From positions 1 through 57,679 of the forward strand of contig JAEEOK010000130.1 of NCBI GenBank assembly GCA_016284235.1: DNA of 57,679 bases. The letters are read 5' to 3'. This DNA is from Succinivibrionaceae bacterium. Its GTDB lineage: Bacteria; Pseudomonadota; Gammaproteobacteria; Enterobacterales; Succinivibrionaceae. A program made the position numbers and the translations under genes. Shown here in pieces: positions 27,300-37,339 of this stretch. Below the pieces are notes generated by a model that was given only the letters and a program-made list of their open reading frames with translations, did no database searches and was not told where the DNA came from. Within the stretch, counting starts at the first letter, position 1, and every line of letters begins with the position of its first letter.

Positions 27300-29228
27300 A
27301 TGCCAGTTATTACTCTTCCAGATGGTAGCAAAAGAGAATTTGATCACCCTGTATCCGTTTATGAAGTGGCGCAAAGTATTGGTGCCGGTCTTGCCAAGGC
27401 TTGCATTGCAGGCAGAGTCAACGGAGTTCTCAGAGATGCTTGCGATCTGATAACAGAAGATGCACAGCTTTCCATCATCACCTCAAAGAATGAAGAAGGT
27501 GTAGAGATTATTCGTCACTCCTGCGCCCATCTCCTCGGTCATGCAATCAAGCAGTTATGGCCTGAAACAAAGATGGCCATAGGTCCAGTTATCGAGAAAG
27601 GTTTCTACTACGACGTGGATCTTGATCATACTCTTACAGAAGAGGATATAGCCCGCCTTGAGCAGAGAATGCACGAACTGGCAGATCAGAACTACCAGGT
27701 GGTCAAGGAGCCTGTAGACTGGCAGAAGGCTTACGATGTGTTTAAATCCCGCGGTGAAACCTACAAGATGGCCATCCTTGATGAGAATATATCAAAGGAT
27801 GATCACCCGGCCCTTTATCATCACCTTGAATATATTGATATGTGCCGCGGTCCTCATGTTCCCAACATGGGCTTCTGTCATCATTTCAAACTTCTGAAGA
27901 CTGCGGGAGCATACTGGAGAGGCGATTCCAGCAACAAGATGCTCCAGCGTATCTACGGTACCGCATGGGCGGATAAGAAGCAGCTTGACGGTTATCTGCA
28001 GCATCTTCAGGAGGCTGCAAAGAGAGATCACCGCAAGATTGGCAGACAGATGGATCTGTTCCACATGCAGGAGGAAGCTCCGGGAATGGTGTTCTGGCAT
28101 AATGACGGATGGACTCTTTTCCGTCAGCTGGAGAGTTTTGTTCGCACCAAGCTTCAGGAATACGGCTATCAGGAGGTCAAGGGACCTTTCATGATGGACA
28201 GGGTTCTCTGGGAGCGTTCCGGTCACTGGGCAAAATACAAGGATGCAATGTTCACCACCAGTTCTGAAAACCGTGAATATGCCATCAAACCTATGAACTG
28301 TCCGGGTCATGTTCAGATCTTCAATCAGGGTCTGAAATCCTACCGTGATCTTCCAATCCGTATGGCCGAGTTCGGAAGCTGCCACCGCAATGAGCCTTCC
28401 GGCTCTCTGCATGGTCTTATGCGTGTAAGAGGCTTTACACAGGATGATGCGCATATCTTCTGTACTGAAGATCAGATTATGGAAGAGGTGAGCGGATGTA
28501 TAAAGATGGTCTATGACCTGTATGCCACCTTCGGTTTCAGCAATATTGATGTAAAGCTGTCAACCCGTCCTGAAAAGCGTATCGGTGATGATGCAATGTG
28601 GGACAAGGCGGAGGCCGATCTGGCAGAGGCTCTGAAGAAGAACGGTCTGGAATTTGAATATCAGCCGGGCGAGGGCGCCTTCTACGGTCCTAAGATTGAA
28701 TTCACGCTTCACGACTCTCTCGACAGGGCATGGCAGTGCGGAACAGTGCAGTTGGACTTCGCGCTTCCGGGACGCCTCGGTGCCACATATATCGGCGAAG
28801 ACAACGAGAAGCATACTCCTGTAATGATTCACCGTGCGATCCTGGGATCCATCGAAAGATTTATCGGTATACTTACAGAGAACTATATCGGATATTTCCC
28901 TACATGGCTTGCTCCTGTTCAGGTTGTGGTAATGAATATCACCGATGCTCAGGCCGGTTACGTCAGAAATGTTGCAGAAAAAATGCGTAAATCAGGCATT
29001 AGAGTAAAAACAGACTTGAGAAATGAGAAGATAAGTTATAAAATTCGTGAGCATACCTTGATGCACATACCGTACATGGTTGTATGCGGTGCAAAGGAGG
29101 TTGAAGGTGACGTGGTTACCCTGCGTACACGTAAGGGGGCGGATCTCGGTCAGATGAAGCTTGATGATTTTATAAGCAGAGTTCAGAGCGAGGTTGAGAC
29201 CCGCAGTTTAAAACTTTTGGAGGAATAA
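27300..29228 (+). CDS. thrS: Threonine--tRNA ligase
   Basis: ThrRS charges tRNA-Thr with threonine in the cytosol. The start [14 protein letters not shown] at 27300 has AAGGAA 7 nt upstream and gives 642 aa, the same length as E. coli ThrRS. Domains in order are TGS (1-61), the editing domain with the HxxxH motif (HSCAHLLGH near 73), the class II catalytic core (motif 2 '[26 protein letters not shown]', zinc-site Cys in '[10 protein letters not shown]') and the C-terminal anticodon domain. An in-frame ATG at 27258 would add 14 residues without family support. It heads the thrS-infC-rpmI-rplT operon. Confidence 0.98.
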   Translation: MPVITLPDGSKREFDHPVSVYEVAQSIGAGLAKACIAGRVNGVLRDACDLITEDAQLSIITSKNEEGVEIIRHSCAHLLGHAIKQLWPETKMAIGPVIEKGFYYDVDLDHTLTEEDIARLEQRMHELADQNYQVVKEPVDWQKAYDVFKSRGETYKMAILDENISKDDHPALYHHLEYIDMCRGPHVPNMGFCHHFKLLKTAGAYWRGDSSNKMLQRIYGTAWADKKQLDGYLQHLQEAAKRDHRKIGRQMDLFHMQEEAPGMVFWHNDGWTLFRQLESFVRTKLQEYGYQEVKGPFMMDRVLWERSGHWAKYKDAMFTTSSENREYAIKPMNCPGHVQIFNQGLKSYRDLPIRMAEFGSCHRNEPSGSLHGLMRVRGFTQDDAHIFCTEDQIMEEVSGCIKMVYDLYATFGFSNIDVKLSTRPEKRIGDDAMWDKAEADLAEALKKNGLEFEYQPGEGAFYGPKIEFTLHDSLDRAWQCGTVQLDFALPGRLGATYIGEDNEKHTPVMIHRAILGSIERFIGILTENYIGYFPTWLAPVQVVVMNITDAQAGYVRNVAEKMRKSGIRVKTDLRNEKISYKIREHTLMHIPYMVVCGAKEVEGDVVTLRTRKGADLGQMKLDDFISRVQSEVETRSLKLLEE

Positions 29229-29234
29229 ACCATA
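29219..29234 (+). promoter_or_regulatory. infC ribosome binding site and probable AUA start
   Basis: GGAGG (29219-29223) lies at the end of thrS, followed 8 nt later by ATA at 29232-29234. The infC frame opens right here: the in-frame codon two places before ATA is a stop (TAA, 29226). The first possible conventional start, GTG at 29253, is 29 nt from this site and has no purine-rich site of its own. See the finding on infC. Confidence 0.7.
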
Positions 29235-29771
29235 AACAATTCAAAGAAAACCGTGCGCGGAGCATCGAAGACAAGAATAAACGGTGAGATACGCTGTAAG
29301 GAAATCCGTCTTATCGGCTTTGACGGTAATGCAGTAGGTCTTGTATCAGTTGATGCAGCACTTAAGATGGCAGCTGATGCAGGTGTTGATCTGGTGGAAA
29401 TCAGTCCTAATGCCGAACCTCCGGTTTGTCGGATAATGGATTATGGTAAGTTCCTCTACGAGAAGAGCAAGTCTCAGAAAGAGCAGAAGAAAAAGCAGAA
29501 GCAGGTTCAGGTGAAGGAAATCAAGCTCAGACCTGCGACTGATGAAGGCGACTATCAGGTAAAACTACGCAACCTGAAGCGCTTTATTGAAGACGGCGAC
29601 AAAGTTAAGATTACTCTTAAGTTTAAAGGCCGTGAAATGGCTCACCAGGATCTCGGCCTGGAAGTCCTCAAGAGAATTGAGAATGATGTGGCTGATGTTG
29701 CAGCTGTGGAAACTCAGTCCAAGGTTGAGGGCAAACAGGCAGTGATGGTTCTGGCGCCTAAAAAGAAGTAG
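29232..29771 (+). CDS. infC: Translation initiation factor IF-3
   Basis: IF-3 binds the 30S subunit and checks start codon pairing. From ATA at 29232 the protein has 179 aa and reads [20 protein letters not shown], which places the conserved RINGEIR at residues 15-21, as in E. coli (14-20). Both domains are complete: the N-domain with '[20 protein letters not shown]', the Lys-rich linker helix and the C-domain '[19 protein letters not shown]'. E. coli infC starts at AUU and is repressed by IF-3 itself through that codon; AUA here suggests the same control. A GTG start at 29253 would give 172 aa. Confidence 0.95.
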   Translation: MNNSKKTVRGASKTRINGEIRCKEIRLIGFDGNAVGLVSVDAALKMAADAGVDLVEISPNAEPPVCRIMDYGKFLYEKSKSQKEQKKKQKQVQVKEIKLRPATDEGDYQVKLRNLKRFIEDGDKVKITLKFKGREMAHQDLGLEVLKRIENDVADVAAVETQSKVEGKQAVMVLAPKKK

Positions 29772-29847
29772 CAGTCGGGGATCTAAGCAGCGGTTCGGCC
29801 GCTCTCCTGATTGTGTGTTGTTAATTATTCCAATTGCGGAGTTTATA

Positions 29848-30042
29848 ATGCCAAAAATTAAAAATGACAAGGGCGCCTGGAAGCGTTTCAAGAAGACCGC
29901 CAATGGTTTCAAGCGCAAGCAGGCTAACAAGCAGCATATTCTTACCAAGAAGTCTACAAAGCGTAAGCGTCATCTGCGTCCTATGAGCATGATTCATCAT
30001 AGCGACATCCAGAGAGTACTGAAGTGCTTGCCAACTGTTTAA
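29848..30042 (+). CDS. rpmI: 50S ribosomal protein L35
   Basis: The 64-aa product starts [20 protein letters not shown] and is strongly basic, matching L35 across its whole length, with '[19 protein letters not shown]' near the end. GCGGAG lies 8 nt upstream of the ATG at 29848; an upstream in-frame start at 29815 is not supported by family length. It is the third gene of the thrS-infC-rpmI-rplT operon. Confidence 0.97.
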   Translation: MPKIKNDKGAWKRFKKTANGFKRKQANKQHILTKKSTKRKRHLRPMSMIHHSDIQRVLKCLPTV

Positions 30043-30060
30043 GATTAGGAGATATAGAAT

Positions 30061-30417
30061 ATGCCAAGAGTTAAGCGCGGTGTTACTGCCCATGCACGTC
30101 ACAAGAAAGTTTTAAATGCTGCCAAGGGCTATTACGGTGCACGTTCACGTGTATACAGAGTTGCAGTTCAGGCTGTTACAAAGGCCGGTCAGTATGCTTT
30201 TCGTGACCGTCGTCAGAAGAAGCGTCAGTTCAGACAGCTTTGGATCGTTCGTATCAATGCTGCTGCACGCATGAACGGTATTTCCTACAGCAAGTTCATC
30301 AATGGTCTGAAGAAGGCTTCAATCGAAATCGATCGCAAGATCCTTTCCGATATTGCTATTCAGGACAAGTCAACGTTTGTTGCGCTTGTTGAAAAAGCAA
30401 AGGCTGCTTTAGCTTAA
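30061..30417 (+). CDS. rplT: 50S ribosomal protein L20
   Basis: The 118-aa protein begins [20 protein letters not shown], the classic L20 start, and ends in the globular RNA-binding domain. L20 is an early 23S rRNA assembly protein. In E. coli it represses rpmI-rplT translation by binding the mRNA; that was not tested here. TAGGAG lies 8 nt before the ATG. A strong terminator follows, so the operon ends here rather than running into pheST as in E. coli. Confidence 0.98.
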   Translation: MPRVKRGVTAHARHKKVLNAAKGYYGARSRVYRVAVQAVTKAGQYAFRDRRQKKRQFRQLWIVRINAAARMNGISYSKFINGLKKASIEIDRKILSDIAIQDKSTFVALVEKAKAALA

Positions 30418-30432
30418 TTTTTTCGACCACAG

Positions 30433-30462
30433 GGGAGATCTTGTCTTGATCTCCCTTTTTTA
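30433..30462 (+). terminator. Terminator after rplT
   Basis: GGGAGATC (30433-30440) pairs with GATCTCCC (30448-30455) around a 7-nt loop, followed directly by TTTTTTATTTT. This is a textbook intrinsic terminator that closes the thrS-infC-rpmI-rplT operon. Confidence 0.93.
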
Positions 30463-30492
30463 TTTTCTAAAGTATATTTTTAAGATTTTCAG

Positions 30493-33378
30493 ATGATCCG
30501 ATTTCTTCTCTGTCTTGTACTGGTCCTGTTTTCAGTTTCATCTCATGCTATCGAGACAATTAGAATTATTGATCAGTTTATGGATAAGAATGTCGGTTCA
30601 CGTCTTGAAAGTCTGTCTACATATCAGGATTTTACCTGGACATGGCAGGTGGAGCATATGACCGACTGGCATCCGAATGCCTATGGTTATATGCATGTCG
30701 GTGATCCCGGCAAGCACTACTGGTCCAGGGTCAGGCTGAGTAACGATTCCGGAAGTTTTACACTTGTAATGCTTGAGCTTGACAGCTTTATGCTCAACAA
30801 GGTTGAGGTTTTTCTTGTTGACACATACGGCAGACAGCTCCAGAAATTCTGGTATACCGGAATGGATCTCGGTGTTAAATCCAAACCTTACCCGGCCGGT
30901 AATTTTGTTTTTCCAATATACATGAAGCAGGATGAGAGCTTTGATGTTTATATCAAGGTTGTCAATGATACGCCGACATTTGTACCCGTGCGCATGTCTC
31001 ATCTCAGACCTTATGTTTCAAGGATCGCAGTTGCCCAGACAGTGTCCGGCGTTGTGGACGGCATTATATTTCTGGCCTCGCTCTTCAGTTTTCTGATGTT
31101 CGGCTTCATAAGAGAGAGGCGGTTCCTTTATTATGCACTCTTTTGTCTGTGCACCCTTGTCCTTCTGCTTCATTTGAGCGGTCTGATATTCATGAGCGGG
31201 ATTCTTCCTGTCTCAATCAATGCCCAGAAACTTTATCTGTGCATATCAAATCTGTTTTTTGTGGGACTTATCTTCTCATTTGATGATGTGTTCAGACAGA
31301 TCGGCACTGTGCGGCATTTCAGCAAGAACAACCGCATGATTATATTCTTCCCGCTGTTCATGTCGGTGGCATGCTGGTTTATTGACATCAGATATTCCGT
31401 GTATGCAAGCATATTCCTGATGGGTCTGCTTTTCCTGGTATACGTGTATATGGGTTATATCATATGGAGAAAATGCGGTCTTTTTCAGAAGTTATGTCTT
31501 GTGTCCGTCATTTTCTTCCTGGTGTCATGGTTTGCAAACCTTCTTGTCAAGTTCGGACTCTACTACGTTGCATACGCCACCGATACGGTTATGTTCTGCT
31601 TTGCGGCGCTTGGTTCTTTTTCTCTGAGCTTCGCTCTTGTTTACCGCACCTATATTGAAAAGAGCAGCAGAATAGCTGCAGGCATCAAGAACCGCTCTAT
31701 TTCACAGCGCTTCATAGACATGTACCATCAGGCCACGGAAGGATTTTTCTCTGCAGATCCCGACGGCAGGGTTATGACAGCCAACAAGGCCTTTTTTGCC
31801 ATGCTCGGTTTTAGCAACCTTGAAGAAATGTGCACGCAGGTCGGTCCGCATATCCGTGAGGTTTTCGTAAATCAGACAGAGGCCAATGAGCTTCTTTCAG
31901 ATCTTGTTCTGGCAAATCAGGGCGGCATCAAGCGCGAAGTTGCTATGAAGCGCAGCGACGGGACCGTTTTTACAGTTCTTATGTCCCTGAGAATTGCCGG
32001 GCATAACGAGCATCCGGAGACGGAGACCGGCGGGCAGGTGGTGATTGAGGGTATCATTATTGATATTTCTGAAAACAAGCAGATCAGAACCCAGATCGAC
32101 TATGTGATGAATCATGATTCTGTGACCAAGCTCCATAACAGAACATTTATGCAGCACCGTCTCCTTCAGGTTAAGGACGAGGGTGACAGAAACAGAAGCA
32201 GATCATCGGCCGATTATTTCCTTTTTATTGATATTGATCATTTTAAGGTTATTAACAATTCCTGCGGTTCTCTTGCGGGTGATACCTTCCTTCAGATGGT
32301 GGGAAGTGCTCTGCACAAGATTGGAATTCCTGACGATAACATCGCCAGACTCGGAGGTGACGAGTTTGGTGTCGTTGTAACTGACAGTTACATGGATGTT
32401 GTCGTGGCCAAGGCGGAGCTTATCCGTTCGGCAATCCAGAAACTAAGATTTGAATGGAACCACAGTTTTTATTCTGTAACAGCCAGCATCGGCATCATTT
32501 CATGCAACTCTATCGATACCAGTTCGATTCTGTCTCTTGCCGAGACTGCATGCGGCGCGGCAAAGCTTCAGGGTCGAAACCGGGTATCCCTGTATTCCGA
32601 CTACAGTGAGGATGTTCTTAACTACAAGAAGGAAATCAGCTGGATTGCCCAGATTTACAATGCCATCGAGCAGCATAAGTTTGTATTGTTCAAGCAGCGC
32701 CTTGAATTCACAGGGGGCGGAGAAAGTGATTATCTTGAAATATTTGTCCGTCTTCTGGGTGACAACGGAAACATTCTGCCTGCAAGCACATTTATAGGTG
32801 CCGCCCGTAAGTTCGGTCTGATTACTCATATTGATTCCTGGGTGCTTGAATCCCTGATGGACTGGATCGGAACTCAGGAACAGGATAAACTTGGCGCGGT
32901 GTTTATTAATCTTTCCGCATCTACATCATGTTCACTGCATATGATCAGAAAAATGAAACGTATGTTTGAGACTGTTCCATTTGATCTTCATAAGCTGTGT
33001 TTTGAAATTTCTGAAAACAATATAAGACAGAATTTCGAAGCTATGAAGGAAATGGTTGAACTGATTCGTTCATACGGATGCCAGCTTGCCATAGATCATT
33101 TTGAGGGCGGAATCGGATCTTATGCAGTTGTCGATAAACTTAACCCGGAGTATGTAAAACTTGACTGCGATACTGTTGTTTCGCTTCATGAGTCCGGAGG
33201 AAGTCCTATAATCAATTCCATACTGGAGAAGATTCACGAAAATGATCGAAAGATTATTGTGATGCATATCCGAACCGACCATGCCTATCAGATTATCTCA
33301 CAATATAAATTTGATGCATATCAAGGCTTTATTGTAGATAAACCTATGCCTATCAGTCTTAATCCGGAGCAGAACTGA
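30493..33378 (+). CDS. Membrane GGDEF protein with PAS and degenerate EAL domain
   Basis: 961 aa. A signal peptide (1-19) leads to a periplasmic 7TMR-DISMED2-like sensor domain (about 20-175), seven membrane segments (about 178-395, 7TMR-DISM type), a PAS domain (about 405-530), GGDEF (about 540-705) and an EAL-type domain (about 715-955). RLGGDEFG at 619-626 is intact, so diguanylate cyclase activity is likely. The product-inhibition RxxD is missing (IPDD instead). The EAL motif reads EIF, and the DDFGTG loop reads DHFEGG, so phosphodiesterase activity is doubtful. It probably senses an outside ligand and makes c-di-GMP. The gene follows the rplT terminator and lies inside the segment that splits rplT from pheS. 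Confidence 0.88.
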   Translation: MIRFLLCLVLVLFSVSSHAIETIRIIDQFMDKNVGSRLESLSTYQDFTWTWQVEHMTDWHPNAYGYMHVGDPGKHYWSRVRLSNDSGSFTLVMLELDSFMLNKVEVFLVDTYGRQLQKFWYTGMDLGVKSKPYPAGNFVFPIYMKQDESFDVYIKVVNDTPTFVPVRMSHLRPYVSRIAVAQTVSGVVDGIIFLASLFSFLMFGFIRERRFLYYALFCLCTLVLLLHLSGLIFMSGILPVSINAQKLYLCISNLFFVGLIFSFDDVFRQIGTVRHFSKNNRMIIFFPLFMSVACWFIDIRYSVYASIFLMGLLFLVYVYMGYIIWRKCGLFQKLCLVSVIFFLVSWFANLLVKFGLYYVAYATDTVMFCFAALGSFSLSFALVYRTYIEKSSRIAAGIKNRSISQRFIDMYHQATEGFFSADPDGRVMTANKAFFAMLGFSNLEEMCTQVGPHIREVFVNQTEANELLSDLVLANQGGIKREVAMKRSDGTVFTVLMSLRIAGHNEHPETETGGQVVIEGIIIDISENKQIRTQIDYVMNHDSVTKLHNRTFMQHRLLQVKDEGDRNRSRSSADYFLFIDIDHFKVINNSCGSLAGDTFLQMVGSALHKIGIPDDNIARLGGDEFGVVVTDSYMDVVVAKAELIRSAIQKLRFEWNHSFYSVTASIGIISCNSIDTSSILSLAETACGAAKLQGRNRVSLYSDYSEDVLNYKKEISWIAQIYNAIEQHKFVLFKQRLEFTGGGESDYLEIFVRLLGDNGNILPASTFIGAARKFGLITHIDSWVLESLMDWIGTQEQDKLGAVFINLSASTSCSLHMIRKMKRMFETVPFDLHKLCFEISENNIRQNFEAMKEMVELIRSYGCQLAIDHFEGGIGSYAVVDKLNPEYVKLDCDTVVSLHESGGSPIINSILEKIHENDRKIIVMHIRTDHAYQIISQYKFDAYQGFIVDKPMPISLNPEQN

Positions 33379-34268
33379 CGAAGAATTTTGATTTCTGACT
33401 GCAAATGAGGAAATCATGATATGCCTCTCACCGCTGCATGCGGGTGATTGGACGGACTTTTATATTGTCGCTCACGGGCTAAAACACACTGTTTTTAACT
33501 GATGAGATGACGCATCCGCCGGGCTTGGAACATTTTTTTATGTTTGACTGATCTGTTTTCAACTGCGCAGTGCCGGATCTGTGAGTAATGTTCTCATCAG
33601 AAGCAAAAGAAAAATCCGGAAATTTTAAATCGTTTCATTCATGCTTTTAAGCGTCTTTGCAAATTCCTGTCGGAACGACGCTGACAGACCGCTGAATTCC
33701 GGCTCTGATTGTTCCTTTCATTAGAATTTCCATTTCAATGGTAACGAAGGTAACTGTACGGAGCAAAATCCTGAGTATCATTCGGTTGGAGTATGCCTCG
33801 CCAGCAGCGATGCAGATCTGAACTCCTGCGAATAATTATTCCTTGTTAATGTAATCTGTTTATTTGGAATAAATCATCCTGAATATTTCCAGCATGTTTG
33901 TAAAAACCGCTTTTAATGAGCGTGAACAAATTGCTGCCCGCAGGTCAGTTTAAAATTATTTCAAAAAGACAAATATTTTCGCTTGCTGCGGATCAAAGTA
34001 AAATCCGTGGTTTATTGTGCGGTTATTGTTAATTTTTAATTCCGGCACTGTTCAACAAAAGTGTTTATACCGCTGAAATCCAATTCATTTCATATATTTT
34101 GAACTTATAAAGGTAAAATTTTTAGCCAGAATAACTTTATGATGTATCATGCTGATTCAGGATCAGCTCTTTTCCTCAACAGGGTCTTAATCTTTAGAGT
34201 GACTTATATTTTTTGGAACAGAAGCACATCGTAAAAGTTTTTGTTCTGCGACTTAAGAAGGAGTTTTC
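33379..34268. other. 890-nt ORF-free gap containing element copy B
   Basis: No gene is supported here. The left 270 nt hold a small GC-rich hairpin near 33430 (CACCGC...GGGTG-like). Positions 33653-33904 hold the dispersed element listed separately. From 33905 the sequence is AT-rich and leads into the strong AAGAAGGAG site of the DUF285 gene at 34269. No further promoter pair is convincing. Confidence 0.5.
33653..33904. repeat. Dispersed non-coding element, copy B
   Basis: About 252 bp homologous to 26178-26419, in the same orientation relative to the downstream plus-strand gene. It shares CAAATTCCTG, GGTAACTGTACGGA, ATCCTGAGTATCA, CAGCAGCGA, TCTGAACTCCTGC, AATAATTATTCC and GGAATAAATCATCCTGAATATT. 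The TTATTCC (33836-33842) and GGAATAA (33866-33872) arms are identical to copy A, with a different loop. Stops occur in all frames I followed, so it is not a coding fragment. Confidence 0.75.
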
Positions 34269-36797
34269 ATGAGTAATATTTATGACAGAACAGAGAAAGA
34301 ATTTCGCAGCGAAGTCTCCGGATCATCATGTCTTAATCCTGTTCTCAACTCTCCAGCCGATATAACCGGTGAACTCCTTCTGGCCATTGCGGAAAACAAA
34401 CTTCAGTCTCTGACTATCAATTATGAATTTGCTTTTTTTATCCATGAAAATGAATCGATGATGCCCGATGATGATGATTACGATGATGATGAATCCGAAG
34501 AAACGACAGAAAAGGAAGTCCTGCAGAACAATCCTTTCTTCGCAGCTAATGAGATATCCGAGCTTAAACGGATTGATTTCGAGGTGATTCTCGGGCCGAG
34601 TGTAACATCGCTGGCCGGAGCCTTTGCGCATCTTAAAAAGCTGGAATATGTGAATCTAAGGGATGTTTCAAATATTGTGGATATGGAGCGAATGTTCTAC
34701 GGTGCAGAAAACTTTAACCAGGATCTGGATGACTGGAATACATCAAAAGTTAGAAATATGAGTAGTATGTTTGAAGAAGCAAGATCTTTCGACTCGCCGG
34801 TTGGATCATGGGATGTTTCTGCAGTTGAAAATATGAGTTGTATGTTTTGTGAGGCGGAAAATTTCAATCAGCCCCTGGAAAACTGGGATGTTTCGTCTGT
34901 AACTGATATGTCTGGAATGTTTTCCGGAGCATCAGCTTTCAATCAGCCCATCGGAAACTGGGATGTTTCGTCTGTAACTGATATGTCTGGAATGTTCTGC
35001 GGTGCAGAAAACTTTAACCAGGATCTGGATGACTGGAATACATCAAAAGTTAGAAATATGAGTAGGATGTTTGAAGAAGCAAGATCTTTCGACTCGCCGG
35101 TTGGATCATGGGATGTTTCTGCTGTTGAATATATGAGCAGTATGTTTTGTGAGGCGGAAACTTTCAATCAGCCCATCGGAAACTGGGATGTTTCGTCTGT
35201 AACTGATATGTCTGGAATGTTCTCCGGAGCATCAGCTTTCAATCAGCCCATCGGAAACTGGGATACCTCAATGGTCAGTTCCATGAGGATGATGTTTGAA
35301 AATGCTGTTTCCTTCAATTTCCCTGTTGACGGCTGGGATACAACAAGACTTTATTATCTTGATAATATGTTTGACGGTGCCGTGTCATATTCATTTCCTG
35401 TTCTTACCTTTGCACAGCCTGCAGGAGACAAGCTTAATCCTGTCATCAATTCGCCGGAGGAGATCACAGCTGAACTTCTGCGTAACATGATCAGCAACAG
35501 TCTTGAATCACTGACAATAAACTATGAATTTACCATGAATGAAGATTTATTTGAAATTCAGGATTGTCTTAACGGGAACTATGAGATGTACTCTGATGAC
35601 GGGGATGAACCTTACGAAGGTTACCGCAATGTCTGCAATCCGTTCTGGAGGGCAAACAGAATGAGCAGTATAAAAAGGTTTGATTTCAGAATTATTTTTA
35701 CGCAGGAGGTTCACAGTCTTTCGAATGCCTTCATGGATTTTGAAGATCTTGAATTTGTGAACATTGTTTCAACCAGCGGCATAATAGATATGAGCGGTAT
35801 GTTCCGCGGTGCAGAAAAATTTAATCAGCCTATAGGTGATTGGGATACGTCTGAAGTGACTGATATGGCCAACATGTTTGAAGATGCCGTGTCTTTCAAT
35901 CAGCCCCTTGAAAAATGGAATACGTCAAAGGTTTCTGACTTGAGATATATGTTTGCAGGAGCTGTCTCATTCAATCAGCCGATAGGGGACTGGGATACAT
36001 CTGAAGTGCTGGTTATGTCTAATATGTTCAAAGACGCAGAGTCTTTCAATCAGCCTCTTGGAAAATGGAATACATCAAAAGTTTATGATATGAACAGCAT
36101 GTTTGCAGGAGCAAGAAGTTTCAATCAGCCGATAGGGGACTGGGACACGTCAAATGTCACTGCCATGGAAAGAATGTTTTGCAATGCCGCTTCTTTTAAT
36201 CAGAATATCGGCGGCTGGAATGTAGGGCAGGTGATATCCATGAGCAGTTTTTTTGACGGTGCCAAGGCCTTTAATCAGCCTCTTGCAGACTGGGATACGT
36301 CGAATGTTTATGAAATGGATATGATGTTTAATTGTGCCGAGTCTTTTAACCAATACATAGGCGACTGGAACACATCTGGAGTACAAACTATGGAGAGGAT
36401 GTTTTTCAGAGCTCTCTCCTTTAATCAGCCTCTTGATAAATGGGATGTTTCAGCAGTCGAGACTATGGATTCGATGTTCAGCTGGGCAGTATCGTTTAAT
36501 CAGCCCTTAAATTCCTGGAATGTGTCATCTGTTGCTGTGATGGATAAGATGTTTTCCCATGCCTTTAATTTCAATCAGCCGCTTGATGGATGGAATATGG
36601 AAAAAGTCATCAGTGTTGACAGGATCTTTTTCGGAGCTCTTTCTTTTAATCAGCCTCTTGGAAAATGGAGACTTAACACTGATTCAATTATTCAAAATAA
36701 TTCAAGTTTTCAAAAAAACGGATATTTTCTTACCGGGGCTGTATCATTCAATCAGCCCGACAGTCAGATTCCATCAATTTTTCGGGAAAAAGCTTAA
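34269..36797 (+). CDS. BspA-type DUF285 leucine-rich repeat protein
   Basis: 842 aa made of 25-residue units with pattern F-N-Q-P-[LI]-x2-W-[DN]-[TV]-S-x-V-x2-M-x2-MF-x2-A, the DUF285/BspA surface-protein repeat. The protein is two-fold: head 1 (about 18-140, 'LNPVLNSPADITGELL') plus repeats (141-378), then head 2 (about 388-507, 'LNPVINSPEEITAELL') plus repeats (508-841). No signal peptide, lipobox or sorting signal is seen, although family members are usually on the surface. AAGAAGGAG precedes the ATG. An Asp-rich run follows residue 60. It probably binds proteins. The repeat blocks contain a nearly identical 300-bp duplication. Confidence 0.85.
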   Translation: MSNIYDRTEKEFRSEVSGSSCLNPVLNSPADITGELLLAIAENKLQSLTINYEFAFFIHENESMMPDDDDYDDDESEETTEKEVLQNNPFFAANEISELKRIDFEVILGPSVTSLAGAFAHLKKLEYVNLRDVSNIVDMERMFYGAENFNQDLDDWNTSKVRNMSSMFEEARSFDSPVGSWDVSAVENMSCMFCEAENFNQPLENWDVSSVTDMSGMFSGASAFNQPIGNWDVSSVTDMSGMFCGAENFNQDLDDWNTSKVRNMSRMFEEARSFDSPVGSWDVSAVEYMSSMFCEAETFNQPIGNWDVSSVTDMSGMFSGASAFNQPIGNWDTSMVSSMRMMFENAVSFNFPVDGWDTTRLYYLDNMFDGAVSYSFPVLTFAQPAGDKLNPVINSPEEITAELLRNMISNSLESLTINYEFTMNEDLFEIQDCLNGNYEMYSDDGDEPYEGYRNVCNPFWRANRMSSIKRFDFRIIFTQEVHSLSNAFMDFEDLEFVNIVSTSGIIDMSGMFRGAEKFNQPIGDWDTSEVTDMANMFEDAVSFNQPLEKWNTSKVSDLRYMFAGAVSFNQPIGDWDTSEVLVMSNMFKDAESFNQPLGKWNTSKVYDMNSMFAGARSFNQPIGDWDTSNVTAMERMFCNAASFNQNIGGWNVGQVISMSSFFDGAKAFNQPLADWDTSNVYEMDMMFNCAESFNQYIGDWNTSGVQTMERMFFRALSFNQPLDKWDVSAVETMDSMFSWAVSFNQPLNSWNVSSVAVMDKMFSHAFNFNQPLDGWNMEKVISVDRIFFGALSFNQPLGKWRLNTDSIIQNNSSFQKNGYFLTGAVSFNQPDSQIPSIFREKA
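34701..35260 (+). repeat. 300-bp tandem duplication inside the DUF285 gene
   Basis: Sequence starting GGTGCAGAAAACTTTAACCA at 34701 recurs at 35001, exactly 300 bp (four 25-aa units) later. The two copies stay almost identical for about 260 bp, with only a few changes (for example GTAGTATG versus GTAGGATG). Such recent in-frame growth is typical of repeat proteins under diversification. Confidence 0.85.
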
Positions 36798-37303
36798 GGA
36801 GTAAAACAGTAGGAGTTTATGATCATAAATTTCTTCAGTTTGAAATTTCCAGACCTGCTCCGGACGATCTCGAGCATAATTGTTCTTATCATGCCTTTAA
36901 GGATGAAAAACTGAACTCTTTCAGAATTTTTTGCAGCTCAGTGCCGGTATGCTGTTATGCGGAGCGGTAAAAGAGGTGTGCCGCGCCGTAGCGGTGACAG
37001 CCGGTCTTCAGTTATAGATTTGATGATCCCGGTTTAGGATCCTGCGCAGCCGTTATCGAAAAGTCTCTGCAAAAATCTGTCGTAAACGTCTGGATGTCAG
37101 AAACCTGCTTCTGATTAGCAGGACCACGGCCTGCCGCCTTGTCAATGCAATAAGTCTGTCATTTCTTCTGTTCTTATCCTCTTTTGATAACTAATTAATT
37201 TAAACAGTCAATCATACCTGAGGCACTTGCCATTAATATAAAGTGATAAACAGGTAATTATGTGACGTAATCTGTATAATCTTTATGTAATGTTCTAAAA
37301 CTA

Positions 37304-37332
37304 TTGACAAAACGTTAATTATTTGCTATTAT
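37304..37332 (+). promoter_or_regulatory. Strong sigma70-type promoter
   Basis: TTGACA (37304-37309), a 17-nt spacer, then TATTAT (37327-37332): a perfect -35, ideal spacing and a 5/6 -10. The expected start is near 37340. It is far (about 370 nt) from the next gene. Confidence 0.75.
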
Positions 37333-37339
37333 GTAACCA

